NCBI GenBank assembly: GCA_013397695.1
Contig: VYZI01000493.1
Coordinates: 253,917-317,916 of the forward strand
DNA from: Centropus unirufus
Lineage: Eukaryota; Chordata; Aves; Cuculiformes; Centropidae
Direction of reading: 5' to 3'
DNA length: 64,000 nucleotides
Part shown: in pieces, positions 36,201 to 48,475 of the stretch
Layout: each line of letters begins with the position of its first letter
Position numbering within the stretch: the first letter of the stretch is position 1
Made by a program: the position numbers and the translations under genes
The notes under the pieces: model-generated
Databases searched by the model: none
The model's input: the letters and a program-made list of their open reading frames with translations, nothing else
Told to the model about the DNA's origin: nothing

Positions 36201-37629
36201 TGGTTGAAATTCCTTCTTCATTTCCTGATGCATTTTTTTTTAAACTTAAGAACTACCACGAGGGAAACGGGAATGATTCCTCTAAGACAAATCACAAAAA
36301 CTTGCTAATTTACTTAGATGCGCGCTCCCTGTTCGTGCTGGTTTGCTTCTACAGGCTTTAGTATAGGTCTGGAAAAGTATCCCCTATGCAAAGAAGTTTC
36401 TTTCCTAGTCCGAAGCCATGACTTCCCTAGAAACTGTGCAAACACAAAGGGACAGCCTGACCGTGCAAGGCAGTGCTTTAACCAGCAGCTGCTGATCCAG
36501 GTCAGGCACATCACAGGAGAAGGACCACAGCAGCTCCCTCCTCCCCCTGGCTCCTTCCCAGATTTCCTTGCTGCCGTTGGTGATTTAATCCTAACGTTCC
36601 CTCATTTTTTAATTTGATTGTAGCTATAAAAATAGATATCTCACAGGGAGTGGTAAGATGATGTGCAAATTCAGCAACGTGAAATCAGGAACACTGTATT
36701 CCTGTTGTCGGGCGGATGTCTGTGTATTGCAACAGACTCGAGGATGGACAGACATCTCTTCCTTTTGATGGTTGTGTCCAGTACCAGCTGCTCTTCAGTT
36801 CTAGCAGGACCTCTCAGGTGGCACCACAAGACCAGTTTGTTAGGAATCATTTGATGTGTTAAAAGATTTAATGAGTTGAGGCTATTAAACCTTTTCAACC
36901 TGAACAGAATCTGTGTGGTTTTTTTCCCTTCTGTGCTGTTTTAAAGGGCTGTACCATCCGAGCCACTACCTGTAGGAATTTGGGGCTGGTCTTCATCATT
37001 GGCTTCAGGATAGCGCTCCTGCGAGGTCAAGTGAAATTATTGTACCTTTTTCTATTTTAGCTTCCGAGGACACTTTCTTATAGCTCTGAAGTAGCCTGAA
37101 AACCATATTTCACCAGACTAAACTCAGAAGCTGCAATATTAACCATTTTTTACAGCTATGATTTCTGTGGTGAAAACACAGCAACATCCTCTTTCTGTTT
37201 TAACCCAATGCAGTAGTTATTTTTGCACTCAATATATTAATGTTTTCTCACCTTATGTTATACCCCACTCTTCTGGTTCTTTTATTTGTGATTCAGACAA
37301 CTTCTGTATTACCAACACAATTTACTTTGATAACACAATCAATGTTTGAAACTTGCTTTTTTTCTTTACCACCCTCTCCTCTCCTAAATGATTTGACTTC
37401 TCTGCTTTTTCTCTGGTTTTCTTCCTTCAATAAGGATATTGACTTACTGATTGCTACATGAAAAATTCACTAGCATTAAGTCTACTCATTAGTACGCATA
37501 GCTTTCGCACAGGATGTTTTATTTTTTGACAGCTCCAGCTTTGTAAACTGCTCTGTAAACTGTGGGGAAAAGCAGACATTTCAGTACATCAGTGGGTTGT
37601 ACTGCAGACGCATTTCCCAGGCAGAAACT

Positions 37630-37760
37630 GATCTGCAAAGCATCACCAATTTGCATGCAATTAGGAAGGAGATTGACTACCATATCTTTAATTAAATATG
37701 CTAAGTGAGGAGATAAAAAATGTCCAAGCTGACAAAATGAAAGTATTCTTGATCTACATC
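37630..37760. promoter_or_regulatory. Candidate conserved non-coding element with octamer-like site
   Basis: Contains ATTTGCATGCAATTAGG at about 37650, which includes an ATTTGCAT POU octamer overlapping an ATTA homeodomain core, then TTTAATTAAATATGC. Non-repetitive flank. Regulatory role is inference from motif content only. Confidence 0.25.
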
Positions 37761-40424
37761 TAAATATACATTTTTCAAAGGAAGATGCAGCTTTTTATCA
37801 GGCTTTCATATTCCAATAGCTGGCATTGACTTCCTCCTGTCAACTTGCACCTACTGGTGCTGATAAGGAGTCTTTGATAATACGTCAATTTTTTTAAATA
37901 AAGATATTTTTCCCCTGAGATGGATTTTGGGTTGCCACATTGAGTTTGCCCTTCTGTGTTAAGTGAGTGACCTAGAATCTCCTGCCTCTATTTGATCCAT
38001 TTTGTTTATTTTTGCCATTTTAGCAAGGTTATCAGTTATATATTTTATCAGGTTCTATTTTATCTCTGCTTCTGGCTTTTGACAATTGAGGGTTAACTTT
38101 GGCAGTTAGGAACAACTGCACAGCCACCAGCAGTTTTGAAACTCTCACGAGCCCCCGGGAGAGGCTGTGGGAAAGGGAAGCTGACAAGGCTTTTACCTGC
38201 ATCTTTGACTCAGGTTAGGAAAAAATCCAGTGAATCACTTTGCTGTTCACTGGCGATATATGCCCTCTCAGTTATGTGATTTCACCCCCTCACCATCTCC
38301 TTTTCCACCTGCCCTTTGAAGCATTGATGGGATGTTTGCTTCCAACATTTATTGCAGCTCCTCTCAGGCAGGACAAGAGCCTTTCCTTCCACACAGGGGC
38401 GGGTTTTTCTTCATCTGCTTGTCTGGTTTGGTGTGCACACATCAAGTCAGCAAACAAGGCCAGGTCACTTTACAAAGAAATGTGGTTGTATTTATTACAA
38501 GCCATTTCAAGTAATTTATTTCACTTTTAAATTATCCTCAGCATTGAAAATTCATCTGCTTTGCCAATGGAAAGCAGCACTTACCAAACAGCCTTTATTG
38601 TCTGGGAGATCCCCAGCCCATGGTCAAACTGTTTGATGTTCTTCTGGTCACTTTCATTTTATGTTGTCCCTAAGGCTCAGCCAAGCACCCAGGCAATATC
38701 TGGGATTCTGGAGGCTTTCTGAGCTGGCATTATATGGACCATCCTCCTGACTGACCTCCGAGGCTTTCTGAATCTGCCTGGGCACAGAACGTGAGGGTGT
38801 GCTTGTCCTCTGGCCTCACCTGCAGGGTGCAGTTAGCCCTCCTTGTTCCTTGCTGGACCCTTCTAGAGGCTTAAGGTAGGATTTTGCAAAAGTTGTGCTG
38901 GGTGGGATGCTCCAGAGCCTGTAAGCTCTAGGAGACCAGGAGGGATGATGCTTTTCCATCAAGCTAGCTGGAAGCTGCGTAGGGTTTGAAAACTGCATTG
39001 GTGCTGTTAGTTGAAAATAGTCTGGTGTTTCTGCTGGGTCTAATGTTAAAAAACAACTGCTGCCCCTTATGAGAGAATCTATGGAGATCATTTCATGTGC
39101 AGCATCATTTCTTTAGCAAAGCTGAGGAAGGACCTCTCTCCCTGTGTAAAATACTGCGATGTGTCAGCATTACAAAGGTCACGTTTTTCTTAATACCCAT
39201 ACACAGCTCCACAGTCCTTCAGAGGTTGGTCTCTTGATGTTTGCTTTGTGTTTTAAACAAGTTTTGGGCAAAATTTCTGGTATGTCTGTGATTTCTCCTT
39301 AAACTGATACCCCTTCGAGTTCAGTTTTTCATAGGTACGAGCTGAAATGTATAAATAATTGAAAACGTAATGGTTGGAGTTAAGGAATAAATAGGTTTGT
39401 TAGGTTAACTTGGGTAAGACTTTGCAGTGAAGACCTTTGCCCTTCTGTTTCTAGGTGCTATCAACGCTGTCACCTGGATTGGAGATCAGTTGTCACTGTT
39501 CATTATTAGATAAAGCAGACACACAGAAACAGCCAGATGCACCTCCTTGATACATACACTCAGTTATCTTAGGCTGATAAGAGGGCTGCAACTTTGCAAA
39601 GTCTGTTCAAGTTACAGCTTTTGGGGCACAATGGTCTTTTTGGCTCAAGACACATCATGCTTGGATCAGACCTATCCTCCCTTCTTTCAGTGATGTACAA
39701 GTACAGCTAGCCCATTCTCGGAGCAATGTCCTCCTAAAACCAAGCAGTCCTCCTTTTTGCCCCGCTTGCTGTCTTTCAAGAGACCAATGCCTGGAATTCA
39801 GGGCTTTTTGCTGCTTTCCGCGCACCTCTTGGTAAGCAGGTAGTTGGCTTTGTGGTGTAGCTTCCCTGTGGTTTAGGGGCCTACTGGCCAAGACAGGTCT
39901 GGTGGCTCTTGCCTGGGCCCTTGGGGTTGATGGGCACGTAGTGGCTGCTGGCAGAAGTCTGTGCATTCTTCCTTCAGTGACTTGTCCTGTCTCCCTAAGC
40001 ACCAGCTCCAGAAGAATGGAGCACAGCCATAGAGGGCCCATAAGGGACAGCAGAGGGTGGTGGCAAAGGGCTGATGGCAGGCAAGGTGAGGTAGACGTTT
40101 CTCATAGACTTTAAAGTGTCTTATATACCTATTGATAAGCAGTTTTCTTCCTGACTGTCAATGCTTTGGATATATCATAGCAGAGAAGTTCCCCATTTTA
40201 ATCTCTTGTTGTGTAATTCCTTTGTTTTTTAGATTGTTGTTTTGTTAGAGTTTTTTTCTTGTTGCTGTTTACTAAAAGGTTTGAATATTCCACCTTTATT
40301 TCAGTGGTTCGGAGAAGGTCCCTTTATTCTACAGTATGAGACAGGGAGAGCAGAAGCCTTGATCAGTCTACCAGACATTACTTTAAATACTTTTGTTGTC
40401 TCACTTGCTTTACTCTGAAGATAA

Positions 40425-40590
40425 TAACCCCAGTATTTTCAGTCTGTCATGAGTTTCCATGCCCTTGATCCTACTTGTTGCTCTTTGAATTCTCTGACAT
40501 TCTCAGGCTGTTTGAGATGGCTGGACCACAGAAATCTACTTGAGGTTGGACCACAGATCTATGTCAAAATATTTATCATTTTGTTGTTCT
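40425..40590 (-). mobile_element. Ancient CR1/L3 LINE fragment (antisense)
   Basis: Diverged match to the widely shared amniote CR1/L3 3' region in reverse orientation: CCCAGTATTTTCAGTCTGTC, CATGCCCTTGATCCTACTTG, TTGCTCTTTGAATTCTC, then GATGGCTGGACCACAG and ATCTATGTCAAAATATTTAT. Confidence 0.6.
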
Positions 40591-40759
40591 TCATCCTATT
40601 TTACCTGCTTGCTTGTCTGCATGCTGAAAGGAGGGAGTCGTTGAAATTCCTGGTGCCCAACAGAAAGCAAAGCGGGGTGGCACTTCAGAGCAAAGGCAAT
40701 GATCTAGGTTATTTCCTAAAACATTCCTTTTGTATTTGTTCCATCTGTTCCTGAAGACC

Positions 40760-41260
40760 TCTGGTGACTCCACAGCCTTGGAACCCATCCCATTGTTTTG
40801 TGACCTTTGCTATGAGAAAGGTAGAAAAATACCTAACCTAAAGCTTCCCTGCTGCAATTTACATCTTATACACCTCCCATGGGCAGGGAAACCAGCTTCT
40901 TCTACTTGTCTGTGCAATGGCCTCTTACATATTTGAAGACTCTCATCATGTTTCCCCTTCAGCATTCACTTCAGGAAGAAGTGCAGTTCATTTAAGCCTT
41001 TTTGGTCATGTTTTCTAGATTTCTTATCATGCTCACTATCCTCTCTGACTGAGCCACGTCTTTCCCAAACCAGACACAATAATCCTAGCTGAAACCTTAA
41101 CAGCGCTGTGTAGGCGGAGCAGAAGTGGTTCCTTCATGTCTTAGAAGGTGCAAGCCAGTTCATACACAGCAGCATGATGTGCACCTTTCTGTGACTGCGT
41201 GATAATCTGTTCGTGTCCAGCTTGTGAACAACTGCACTGCCCTACTAAACTGTCTTCTGA
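40760..41260 (-). mobile_element. Ancient CR1/L3 LINE fragment (antisense), second copy
   Basis: A longer and clearer copy of a related element: CTTCCCTGCTGCAATTTACA, CAATGGCCTCTTACATAT, GACTCTCATCATGTTTCCCC, GGTCATGTTTTCTAGATTTC, ACGTCTTTCCCAAACCAG, AGCTGAAACCTTAACAGCGC, GTGTAGGCGGAGCAGAAG, then CAGCATGATGTGCACC and CCAGCTTGTGAACAACTGC. The block order is that of an antisense CR1 3' end. Confidence 0.8.
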
Positions 41261-41311
41261 AACACCACTGTCCTATAATTTGGCTGTAGATTCAGCACTG
41301 GTCCTTTCCTA

Positions 41312-41375
41312 TCTCTGGGGGTTGGAACTGGATGATCTTTGAGGTCCCTTGAACCCTAACCTATGGTTCACCAGC
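41312..41375 (+). mobile_element. Short sense CR1 3' tail
   Basis: GGGGGTTGGAACTGGATGAT followed by CTTTGAGGTCCCTT and a decayed tail, the sense-strand CR1 3' terminus. It sits between two antisense ancient CR1-like pieces, so it looks like a later insertion. Confidence 0.75.
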
Positions 41376-41384
41376 TTACTCCTA

Positions 41385-41525
41385 GATTATCAAGAGGGGG
41401 TTGAACCTGAAACAGGACTCAAGCCAGTCTTGCATCTTGATGCAATCTGAAAATTTAGCAATCTTCATACTCTGGCTGGGGCATTGAATAGTACAGTGCT
41501 ACAAGTCCCGAGTAATTCTGTTCCA
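41385..41525 (-). mobile_element. Ancient CR1/L3 LINE fragment (antisense), distal piece
   Basis: Continues the antisense element after the sense insertion: CTGAAAATTTAGCAATCTTC and GGGGCATTGAATAGTACAG resemble the known 'intermediate' CR1/L3 segment. Divergence is high and the boundaries are approximate. Confidence 0.45.
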
Positions 41526-44500
41526 TGCATCCTTCTCCTTTGAAAGAGAATTGGTCATAGCTACTTTCAAGAAAGGTTTGCTAACTAACTTTGCATTGGC
41601 CTTAGGGAAATTTCATGTAGTCCACTTCTCATTTTATGAGAAAAAATGAGGCAAGTGAGAAAATTACTTATCAGCAGCTTTAACTTCTTGCCTTTCCCTG
41701 CCATGAAGAATCCCCCACCTGAAGCTGTACCTTAGCCTTTTATCATTTTTAAGGTCTGTTAGCAGCTTGCCTTTCCTTCTAAACGCATAACTTGATGCAG
41801 ATACAATGAACTTCTCTGCCCTTGAGTATCCATTCATCTTGCTTTCTTAAAGGTCCCTGAAGTTTCCTTTAGTGCTCTCTAGGATGTGGTTATCTTAATA
41901 AATTCAAACCTATGTTTTCTATTTATCTCTATTGTATATAATGTTTTTTATGATAAGACTGCAAAACCCAAAACCCTTCCTTTTTTTCGTTTTCTTTGTT
42001 GAGCAATTAACTCAGAGTTCCAATTCCAGCTTTTTAAAGCTTTTCTACTTCTTCACTTCAAGAGCGTTTCCCCATTTTGTCTTTGAGGTCCATTTGTGCC
42101 CCTCTCATTTTCCCTTTCTTCCCTGCCACCTGAATTTTGAGATTTTCCTTTTTAATGGCTTTCACAGACAGAGATTTCTATACTCTCTCATTGGCTTTCC
42201 TGTAGGCTCAAATAATGTATGGAAATGTCCCATTTAGGATTATGGCTTGATCCTTGTCACCCTGGGAATGTGCATCCTCTTAAGGTTCCTTGTTTTCAGC
42301 AATATCCACCTCATGTCCAAAAGGCTTAACTTTTTTTTTTTTACTTTGAACCTCTGGGTAATAAGTACCAATCTCCCATCATTATCACTGCATCCCAGTC
42401 TGGCATTCGATGTGCTCTTTGAATCTTTAAGTCTTGCTTTTAATTGGTATATGTTAAAGTCATGAAGAGGTGTGAATCTGAATTTATAATAAAACACGGT
42501 AGTTGCTTTGCACAAACCCTCGATGCTTGTTAGGTGGTGGGATGCAGCCAACCATGCTTTAATGTAAACCAAGAGTATTGACATGAAGTAGATATGAAGT
42601 AGCTGGTTTCTCTGCAGCCTCCCAGGAGGTACAAGCCTTTAGCTAATGGTTCAGCTAATGCTGTCTTTTGAATGAGATCCACTGCAATACTTCAAACTGA
42701 AGAATTCAGCTGTAGCAGGACACTTGGGAAAGATTAAGATTAATTAAGTAAAGGTGTGACATTAAACTGCATTAGTCAAAGCCCACCAAATCCCTGTGTG
42801 CAGGCTTTCTGTTTTACAGATAAAACATCCCAGCTCCCTTTACAGTTAATTCTGAAGGGCTTAATTCTAAAATGTTCATGCTGGGCTTTAAGGCCCTCTT
42901 CCTTTCCCATCTGCAGTTAATTCAACTCGAATGTCTTGGGTAGAGAGCCAATGTGAGTGAACAGTTGATGGTTTCCTACTCTCCTCCTAACCTGTATTTT
43001 AAGGCAGAGAACTGCCTCTCTAAATTCTGCCTCATTGTGTCATTTGACAATTTACATTAAGCAGAGTACTACAAGATCATCTCTTCTGTTGCTTTTTCTG
43101 TCTACTACGTATCTCAGCACAGGACATTAAACATCCTCTTTCCTTTCAGCCTGGAGATTTATAATGCTAATTTTACAGGAGTACCTTGTGGCACCGAGTC
43201 AAATGTGTTACAGATATCTGAATGTCTTATGTCTACACAAAACCATCTCGACTGATAGCTCACGTGCTATCTTTCTTTTTTTTCAGACAGGTATATCTCT
43301 CATCAAACTATTACTTTTCATTCTCTCTGGGATTTTTGCAATGCCTTCAGCTCAAATTTTAAAGCATGTCAAGCTGCTGTATTATTGTAAAATAAATGAA
43401 CGAGTCAAGTGAGGGGTGTTTGTGGCATTAGAAACTAATCTGACGTGAAGACTTCTTCAGGGCTCAAGTGGAAGCTCAAGAGTGTTCTCTAAATATATTT
43501 GGGAGCAGAAAAGATTTTGGAATAGAGCTGGGGGACTTTCATGCTCCCTTGCCTGCTGACCAGTTTCCCGTAATTAATTCTTTTCAGATCCACAGGAATT
43601 TTCAGACATACCATAACATCACACTTCTCTGCACTAGTTAATGTCAGACAAGCATACTGAACAACTATGTGACCGATATCATTATGATTGATTCCTGATC
43701 TGCTAGCATTATCGGGCAACGCAGACTCAATTGAGTTGGGCTTATGTGGGATCATGTATTGAAAGCCTGCTATAAAAAAATAATTAAAACACAAATTCAA
43801 TCAGGGATGCTGAAATGAAGAGAAGCAATTTATAGACAACGTGAGTGGATGCTCAGACAATGGACTCATTTAATTTTCTGCGTTGAATATTTGGGCTAGT
43901 AAAAGCCCTGGTGAAATATTTGAATTGAGAAAAAAAAAGGGATGGAAGGGGATTTTCTAGCTTTCAATGACAATCATTGCTTGATTGCATCCGCTGGTGA
44001 AGTGTCAGGCATTCGTCTAGGAATTTCTGAATTCATTGTATCACTGGCACATCAGTATTATCCAGGACTACAGTGATCTTAGTGATCCAAGAATAGCGGG
44101 TAGGAGAGAAACTGAAAGCAGTGTTTTCTTTCTGATTCGGTATCTGACAGGTCCGTTTAATTCAGTGGGATATTTGAATTTTTGAAGCTACACATGTGCT
44201 TGGCTCTGTTGTTGACCAGGGAATAAGACATAAATCTGCGATGAGGACTAAGTAGTGTTTATCTATACTTCTGTGGCAACAAATCATTTACAATAAACCA
44301 GTTATACTTACTTCCTGCTCTCCATGCTGGGTTTAATCCCAAGGATGATTGCTATTCCTTTATGCAGCTGTGATTTGGGACTAATTTTTTTGTTAAAGGG
44401 CTTCCAGGCAAAACTGCAGGTGCTTCCCAGGATGTAGACTGGTGAGACACAGACACTAAAGCTTAAACTGACTTTCACATTAAAAGAACTTGAGTGGGTG

Positions 44501-46909
44501 GGGGATAATACATCTGTTATCTCTGAAAGTCAAGTTAATCTCATCCTGAACCAAAGTTATTAACTTCAGTTGTCTGATGATTCCACAAGCACGAAACAGG
44601 TTGGTTTCACGCTGTTGGGGAAGATGAATTGTGTATTTCTCCACATTAACGCCCTATGCTTTCTCTTTGATTAACCTTTTAAGCACTGACATGAATTCTT
44701 CACCTAAAGCCTATTGCCTTAGAGATTTAGAATAGTTAACAAAATACTCAGTAAAAAATACTGATACTTGACCTGCAGACTGCTTTTCACTTTTCCTTTG
44801 GGCTGATCTTGTAACCATCTACAGACATGAAGATTTCAACAGATGTTTTTTTAACTCTGGAAAAGCCACTGATGTGTATTTGAAAGGCTAAGGCCGTTAA
44901 GCTCAGGCTAAATGAGTTCAGACAAGTACAGAGGCGTAACTCTAAGAGTTGGGCTAAGCAGCCATCTTGAAATCTAAGAAATTCAAATTTCAAGACTGGA
45001 TCTTCCAGATCAAGCTTCTGCTTCACTAGAGGTTACTGGCCATATGCAGAAGTGCCTGAATGAGACCCTTCCCCTTGTCATGCAGAAGGTGAAAGGAGAT
45101 GGTTTTGTTTGTGCTACACAATTATTTCTGAGGCCATGTCCTGCCTGAGCCCTTTTAAAACATACATATTTTTGTTGGGGACGGTCAGCGATATATATTC
45201 TGCAAAGATTCCCACTCTTAATATATAGTCTATTTGTGCATCCTGTTCTTCTTGTTTTCTGGATTTCTACAGCAAAGGAGGAAGAAAAAAAGGTACCTTT
45301 CCATTTCTCAGCCCTCCTACAACAGGAAAGTGAAACGTACTCAGCCGATTGCCTTATATAGGGTTTCTCTAGGTAGGGCAACTTCTGGAATTCAGAAGGG
45401 AGAGGGAAGACTGTATTAAAGACAATTAAATTTTTCCCTAGGGAAAAGCAGAGTTTGTTGGCTATTTACAGAGCAGTGTAAGAAAAAAAAAAAAAAGGTC
45501 AAAATGCAAGGGCTCCTTAAAGCCTTAAGCGTTATTGGCTTTGTATCTTCTTTTATATTTTGTTATACCATAAAACCAATATTATTAAATAAACAGCACA
45601 GTATTAAATGTGTGTCAAAACACTAATATGAGCGTCAGTGCCACAGCTCTGTGAGGTGGTGATGAACTACCACCGTCTGAAAATATGGGTAGCAAAGAGG
45701 TAGAAGTCCAAGGTCTGACATGTCCCTTTCCTGCTCCTGTCTCTGTGCGGGGACTTCCAGGTGAGCAAAGCCCTGTAAAAGTCTCATTGAACTCGACAAT
45801 TTGTAGGTGCTCAGTTCCTCTCAAAACAATGACGTAGAACTCCACCCTAACCCAAACCGATGTATGAAAACTGGAGCATGTCTTTATTAAGGTCACAGAA
45901 GAATGGTAGGAGAGTAATGAACACAACTCAAATATGCTGAGTCTCACTTCTTTCCTTTAAACACAAGGCAGTCTTTCTTCTTCATATTACACTGTTAATT
46001 GCCAAACATGATTTTTTGAAAAGCAGGTTCCAATTGATGTGTCCTTGGAGAAAGACTTGTGCTCACCCTGCAGAAAGCTTTAATTCCTCTGTGTATTTTA
46101 AAATAAGGTTTTAGTGCTGAGCTTCCTTACTCAGACTTAATGAAATTCAAGAGATCTTTTTTTTTTTGACAGGTAAAAATGAATAGTCACACTAAATTAA
46201 TTGTCTTTCAAGGGAAAAAAAAAAAATCAAAGCTGCACAACTGCACATCTTCCCTCAGTTTCTAAAACTCTGTTTTTTGGAAGTTTCCCATTTTATGCAG
46301 CAAGCATGTTAATACCACTTCTTGCGTATGTGTAACACTGTAGATAACTGCATGAAACGCAGCCAGATTTCATGAACTCCTTCCTCTGTTCATCCAGAGC
46401 GAGTAGTGAGTGCGATTATTTTGAAATACACACATTGCATAAAGGGCAGATCTTGAAACCGAGTCTTAAAGTCATTAATATTTTCTTCTTAATGCAATTT
46501 CTTACACAGTAACTGGATGGCACAATCCATGACCTGCATAAGGAGGCGGAACCTTATTAACACCTCTCATTAAAGGAACAAGAAACCCTACCTAAAGCTG
46601 ACTCACCACGCATCTTCCTTCGAACAGGACCTAAAAAAAGGGCATAAGCCTTGTCTTGGAGACAGGGCGATCCTGCAGGACAACAAATAACCGAGCTTGT
46701 GGCAAAAAGCTTTGGGCTGCTGATCCAGTGACTCACAAAGCTAAGCCCGACGAAGCTGGTGAGCTCTGCCGGCCAGAGCTTATGCAGATTTTGGCTTCGA
46801 TCCAGCAGAGCACTTTGTACCGGCTTAATTATAGGCGACACAAGCAGGCGCTGGAGGGTGTTGCAGGGCTGAAGACTTTATTTAGAGAAACAGAGACGTG
46901 TTGGGAAGC
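41526..46909. other. Intergenic sequence upstream of the CpG island
   Basis: AT-rich, with pyrimidine-rich stretches at 41.7-42.3 kb. A possible further ancient CR1/L3 trace lies at about 43160-43290 (CCTTGTGGCACCGAGTCAAA followed by a GTGTTACAGATATCTGAA block), too diverged to assign firmly. Several A-runs (about 45483, 46163, 46217). No coding exon recognised. Confidence 0.65.
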
Positions 46910-47170
46910 CCCGAAAGTGAAAAAGTTGAGAGATGCGCGAGATCAAGGCACGGCCGGGGTGGGAAAGGCGCAGGGAGCTCGGGGGAAGAGTTATTTCAAG
47001 GAACACGCGGGCCGGGAGAAGATTCGGGCTCCAGCAATTCTCCCAACGGTTCCTGGTGCGGGCTCAGGGGGACATCCCGACCATGGACGTTACACCGCGG
47101 AAAACCCTGCTCGGGACTTCCTGATGGATGAGGCGGCACTGGGAACCCCTCAGCCCCCACCTCCGTGTGC

Positions 47171-47600
47171 CGGGAGTGGGGGAGCGGGATGCGCTAGGAT
47201 AGCGGGATATCCTGGGACAGCGGGATGCCCCGGGAGAGGGGGAGCTGGGATAGCGGGATGGCCCGGGAGAAGAGGAGTGGGGTGCAATAGGACAACGGGA
47301 TGCGTCGGGAGCGGGGGAGCGGGATGCGCTAGGATAGCAGGATGCCCTAGGACAGCGGGATACACTAGGACAGTGTGATGCCCCAGGAGAGGGGGAGCGG
47401 GTTGCCCTAGGACAGCGGGATACGCTAGGATAGTGGGATGCCCCGGGAGAGGGGGAACGGGATGCCCTAGGATAGCGGGATGCGCCGGGAGAAGGGGATG
47501 CTCCGGGACAGAGGGCTGCACCGGGAGAGGGGGATGCTCCGGGAGAACGGGATGAGCCGGGAGAGGGATGCACTAGGCGAGAGGGATGCGAGAGGGAGCT
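47171..47600. repeat. GC-rich minisatellite, 18-bp unit with 24-bp variants
   Basis: About 20 or more degenerate units, consensus close to GCCCTAGGATAGCGGGAT, alternating with GGGAGAGGGGGAGCGGGAT-type 24-bp variants. Unit lengths are almost all multiples of three (and of six), so the minus strand stays open and reads as a Pro/His/Leu-rich hexapeptide repeat (GHPAIL-like). The G-rich strand has many GGG runs. It lies within the CpG island. Confidence 0.93.
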
Positions 47601-47815
47601 GGTCCCAGTGAAAGGTCGGGGTACCTCAGCTCCCCCGGCGCCCGCACCGGTGACCCCGTCTCCCTGCCAGCCCCTGGCTCCTGGGCGAGGATCCCGTCCC
47701 GCCCCGCCGCCAGGCAGCGCTGACCCGGGGCCGCCCGCAGCCTCCCCGCCCCGGCCCCGCGCGGTCCTCCGGGCGCCTTCCCGTGGTGCCCCGCGCGCGG
47801 CGGCGCTCTGGCCGC

Positions 47816-48267
47816 NNNNNNNNNNNNNNNNNNNNNNNNNNNNNNNNNNNNNNNNNNNNNNNNNNNNNNNNNNNNNNNNNNNNNNNNNNNNNNNNNNNNN
47901 NNNNNNNNNNNNNNNNNNNNNNNNNNNNNNNNNNNNNNNNNNNNNNNNNNNNNNNNNNNNNNNNNNNNNNNNNNNNNNNNNNNNNNNNNNNNNNNNNNNN
48001 NNNNNNNNNNNNNNNNNNNNNNNNNNNNNNNNNNNNNNNNNNNNNNNNNNNNNNNNNNNNNNNNNNNNNNNNNNNNNNNNNNNNNNNNNNNNNNNNNNNN
48101 NNNNNNNNNNNNNNNNNNNNNNNNNNNNNNNNNNNNNNNNNNNNNNNNNNNNNNNNNNNNNNNNNNNNNNNNNNNNNNNNNNNNNNNNNNNNNNNNNNNN
48201 NNNNNNNNNNNNNNNNNNNNNNNNNNNNNNNNNNNNNNNNNNNNNNNNNNNNNNNNNNNNNNNNNNN
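47816..48267. other. Assembly gap (452 N)
   Basis: An uninterrupted run of N flanked by extremely GC-rich sequence on both sides (GCGCGCGGCGGCG before, GGCGCCGGGGTC after). The gap falls in the core of the CpG island, where the transcription start and first exon would be expected. Confidence 1.
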
Positions 48268-48404
48268 AGGCGCCGGGGTCTCCCTCCCGCCGGCCCGCGG
48301 AGCCTCTGCCCTCCCTTCCCGCCGGGGCCGCCGCCTGCCGGGATCTCTGCCTCCCGCTTCCCACGGGGCCTCTGCCTCTCGGGGCCGCGGGGCCAAGCAG
48401 GCCT

Positions 48405-48475
48405 GGGCGGACAGACGGACAGACAAAGAGCCGGGGGAGTCGCGGACGGACGGACAAGCGGGCGGGCGGGCAGCG
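48405..48475. repeat. Tetranucleotide-like GC-rich simple repeat with GC boxes
   Basis: GGACAGACGGACAGACA, then CGGACGGACGGACAAG, then GCGGGCGGGCGGGCAG: successive GACG/GACA and GGCG iterations. The GGGCGGG elements are consensus Sp1/KLF sites, fitting promoter-proximal DNA. Confidence 0.8.

Larger units (their letters stand above)
28962..40424. other. Intergenic sequence, no gene recognised
   Basis: Scanning both strands gave no exon of a known family. The longest open frame is 309 codons at 31904-32833 (listed separately). An 18-base A run sits at about 32900. AT-rich motif-dense patches lie at 36095-36200 and 37630-37760. The rest shows no identifiable repeat. Confidence 0.7.
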
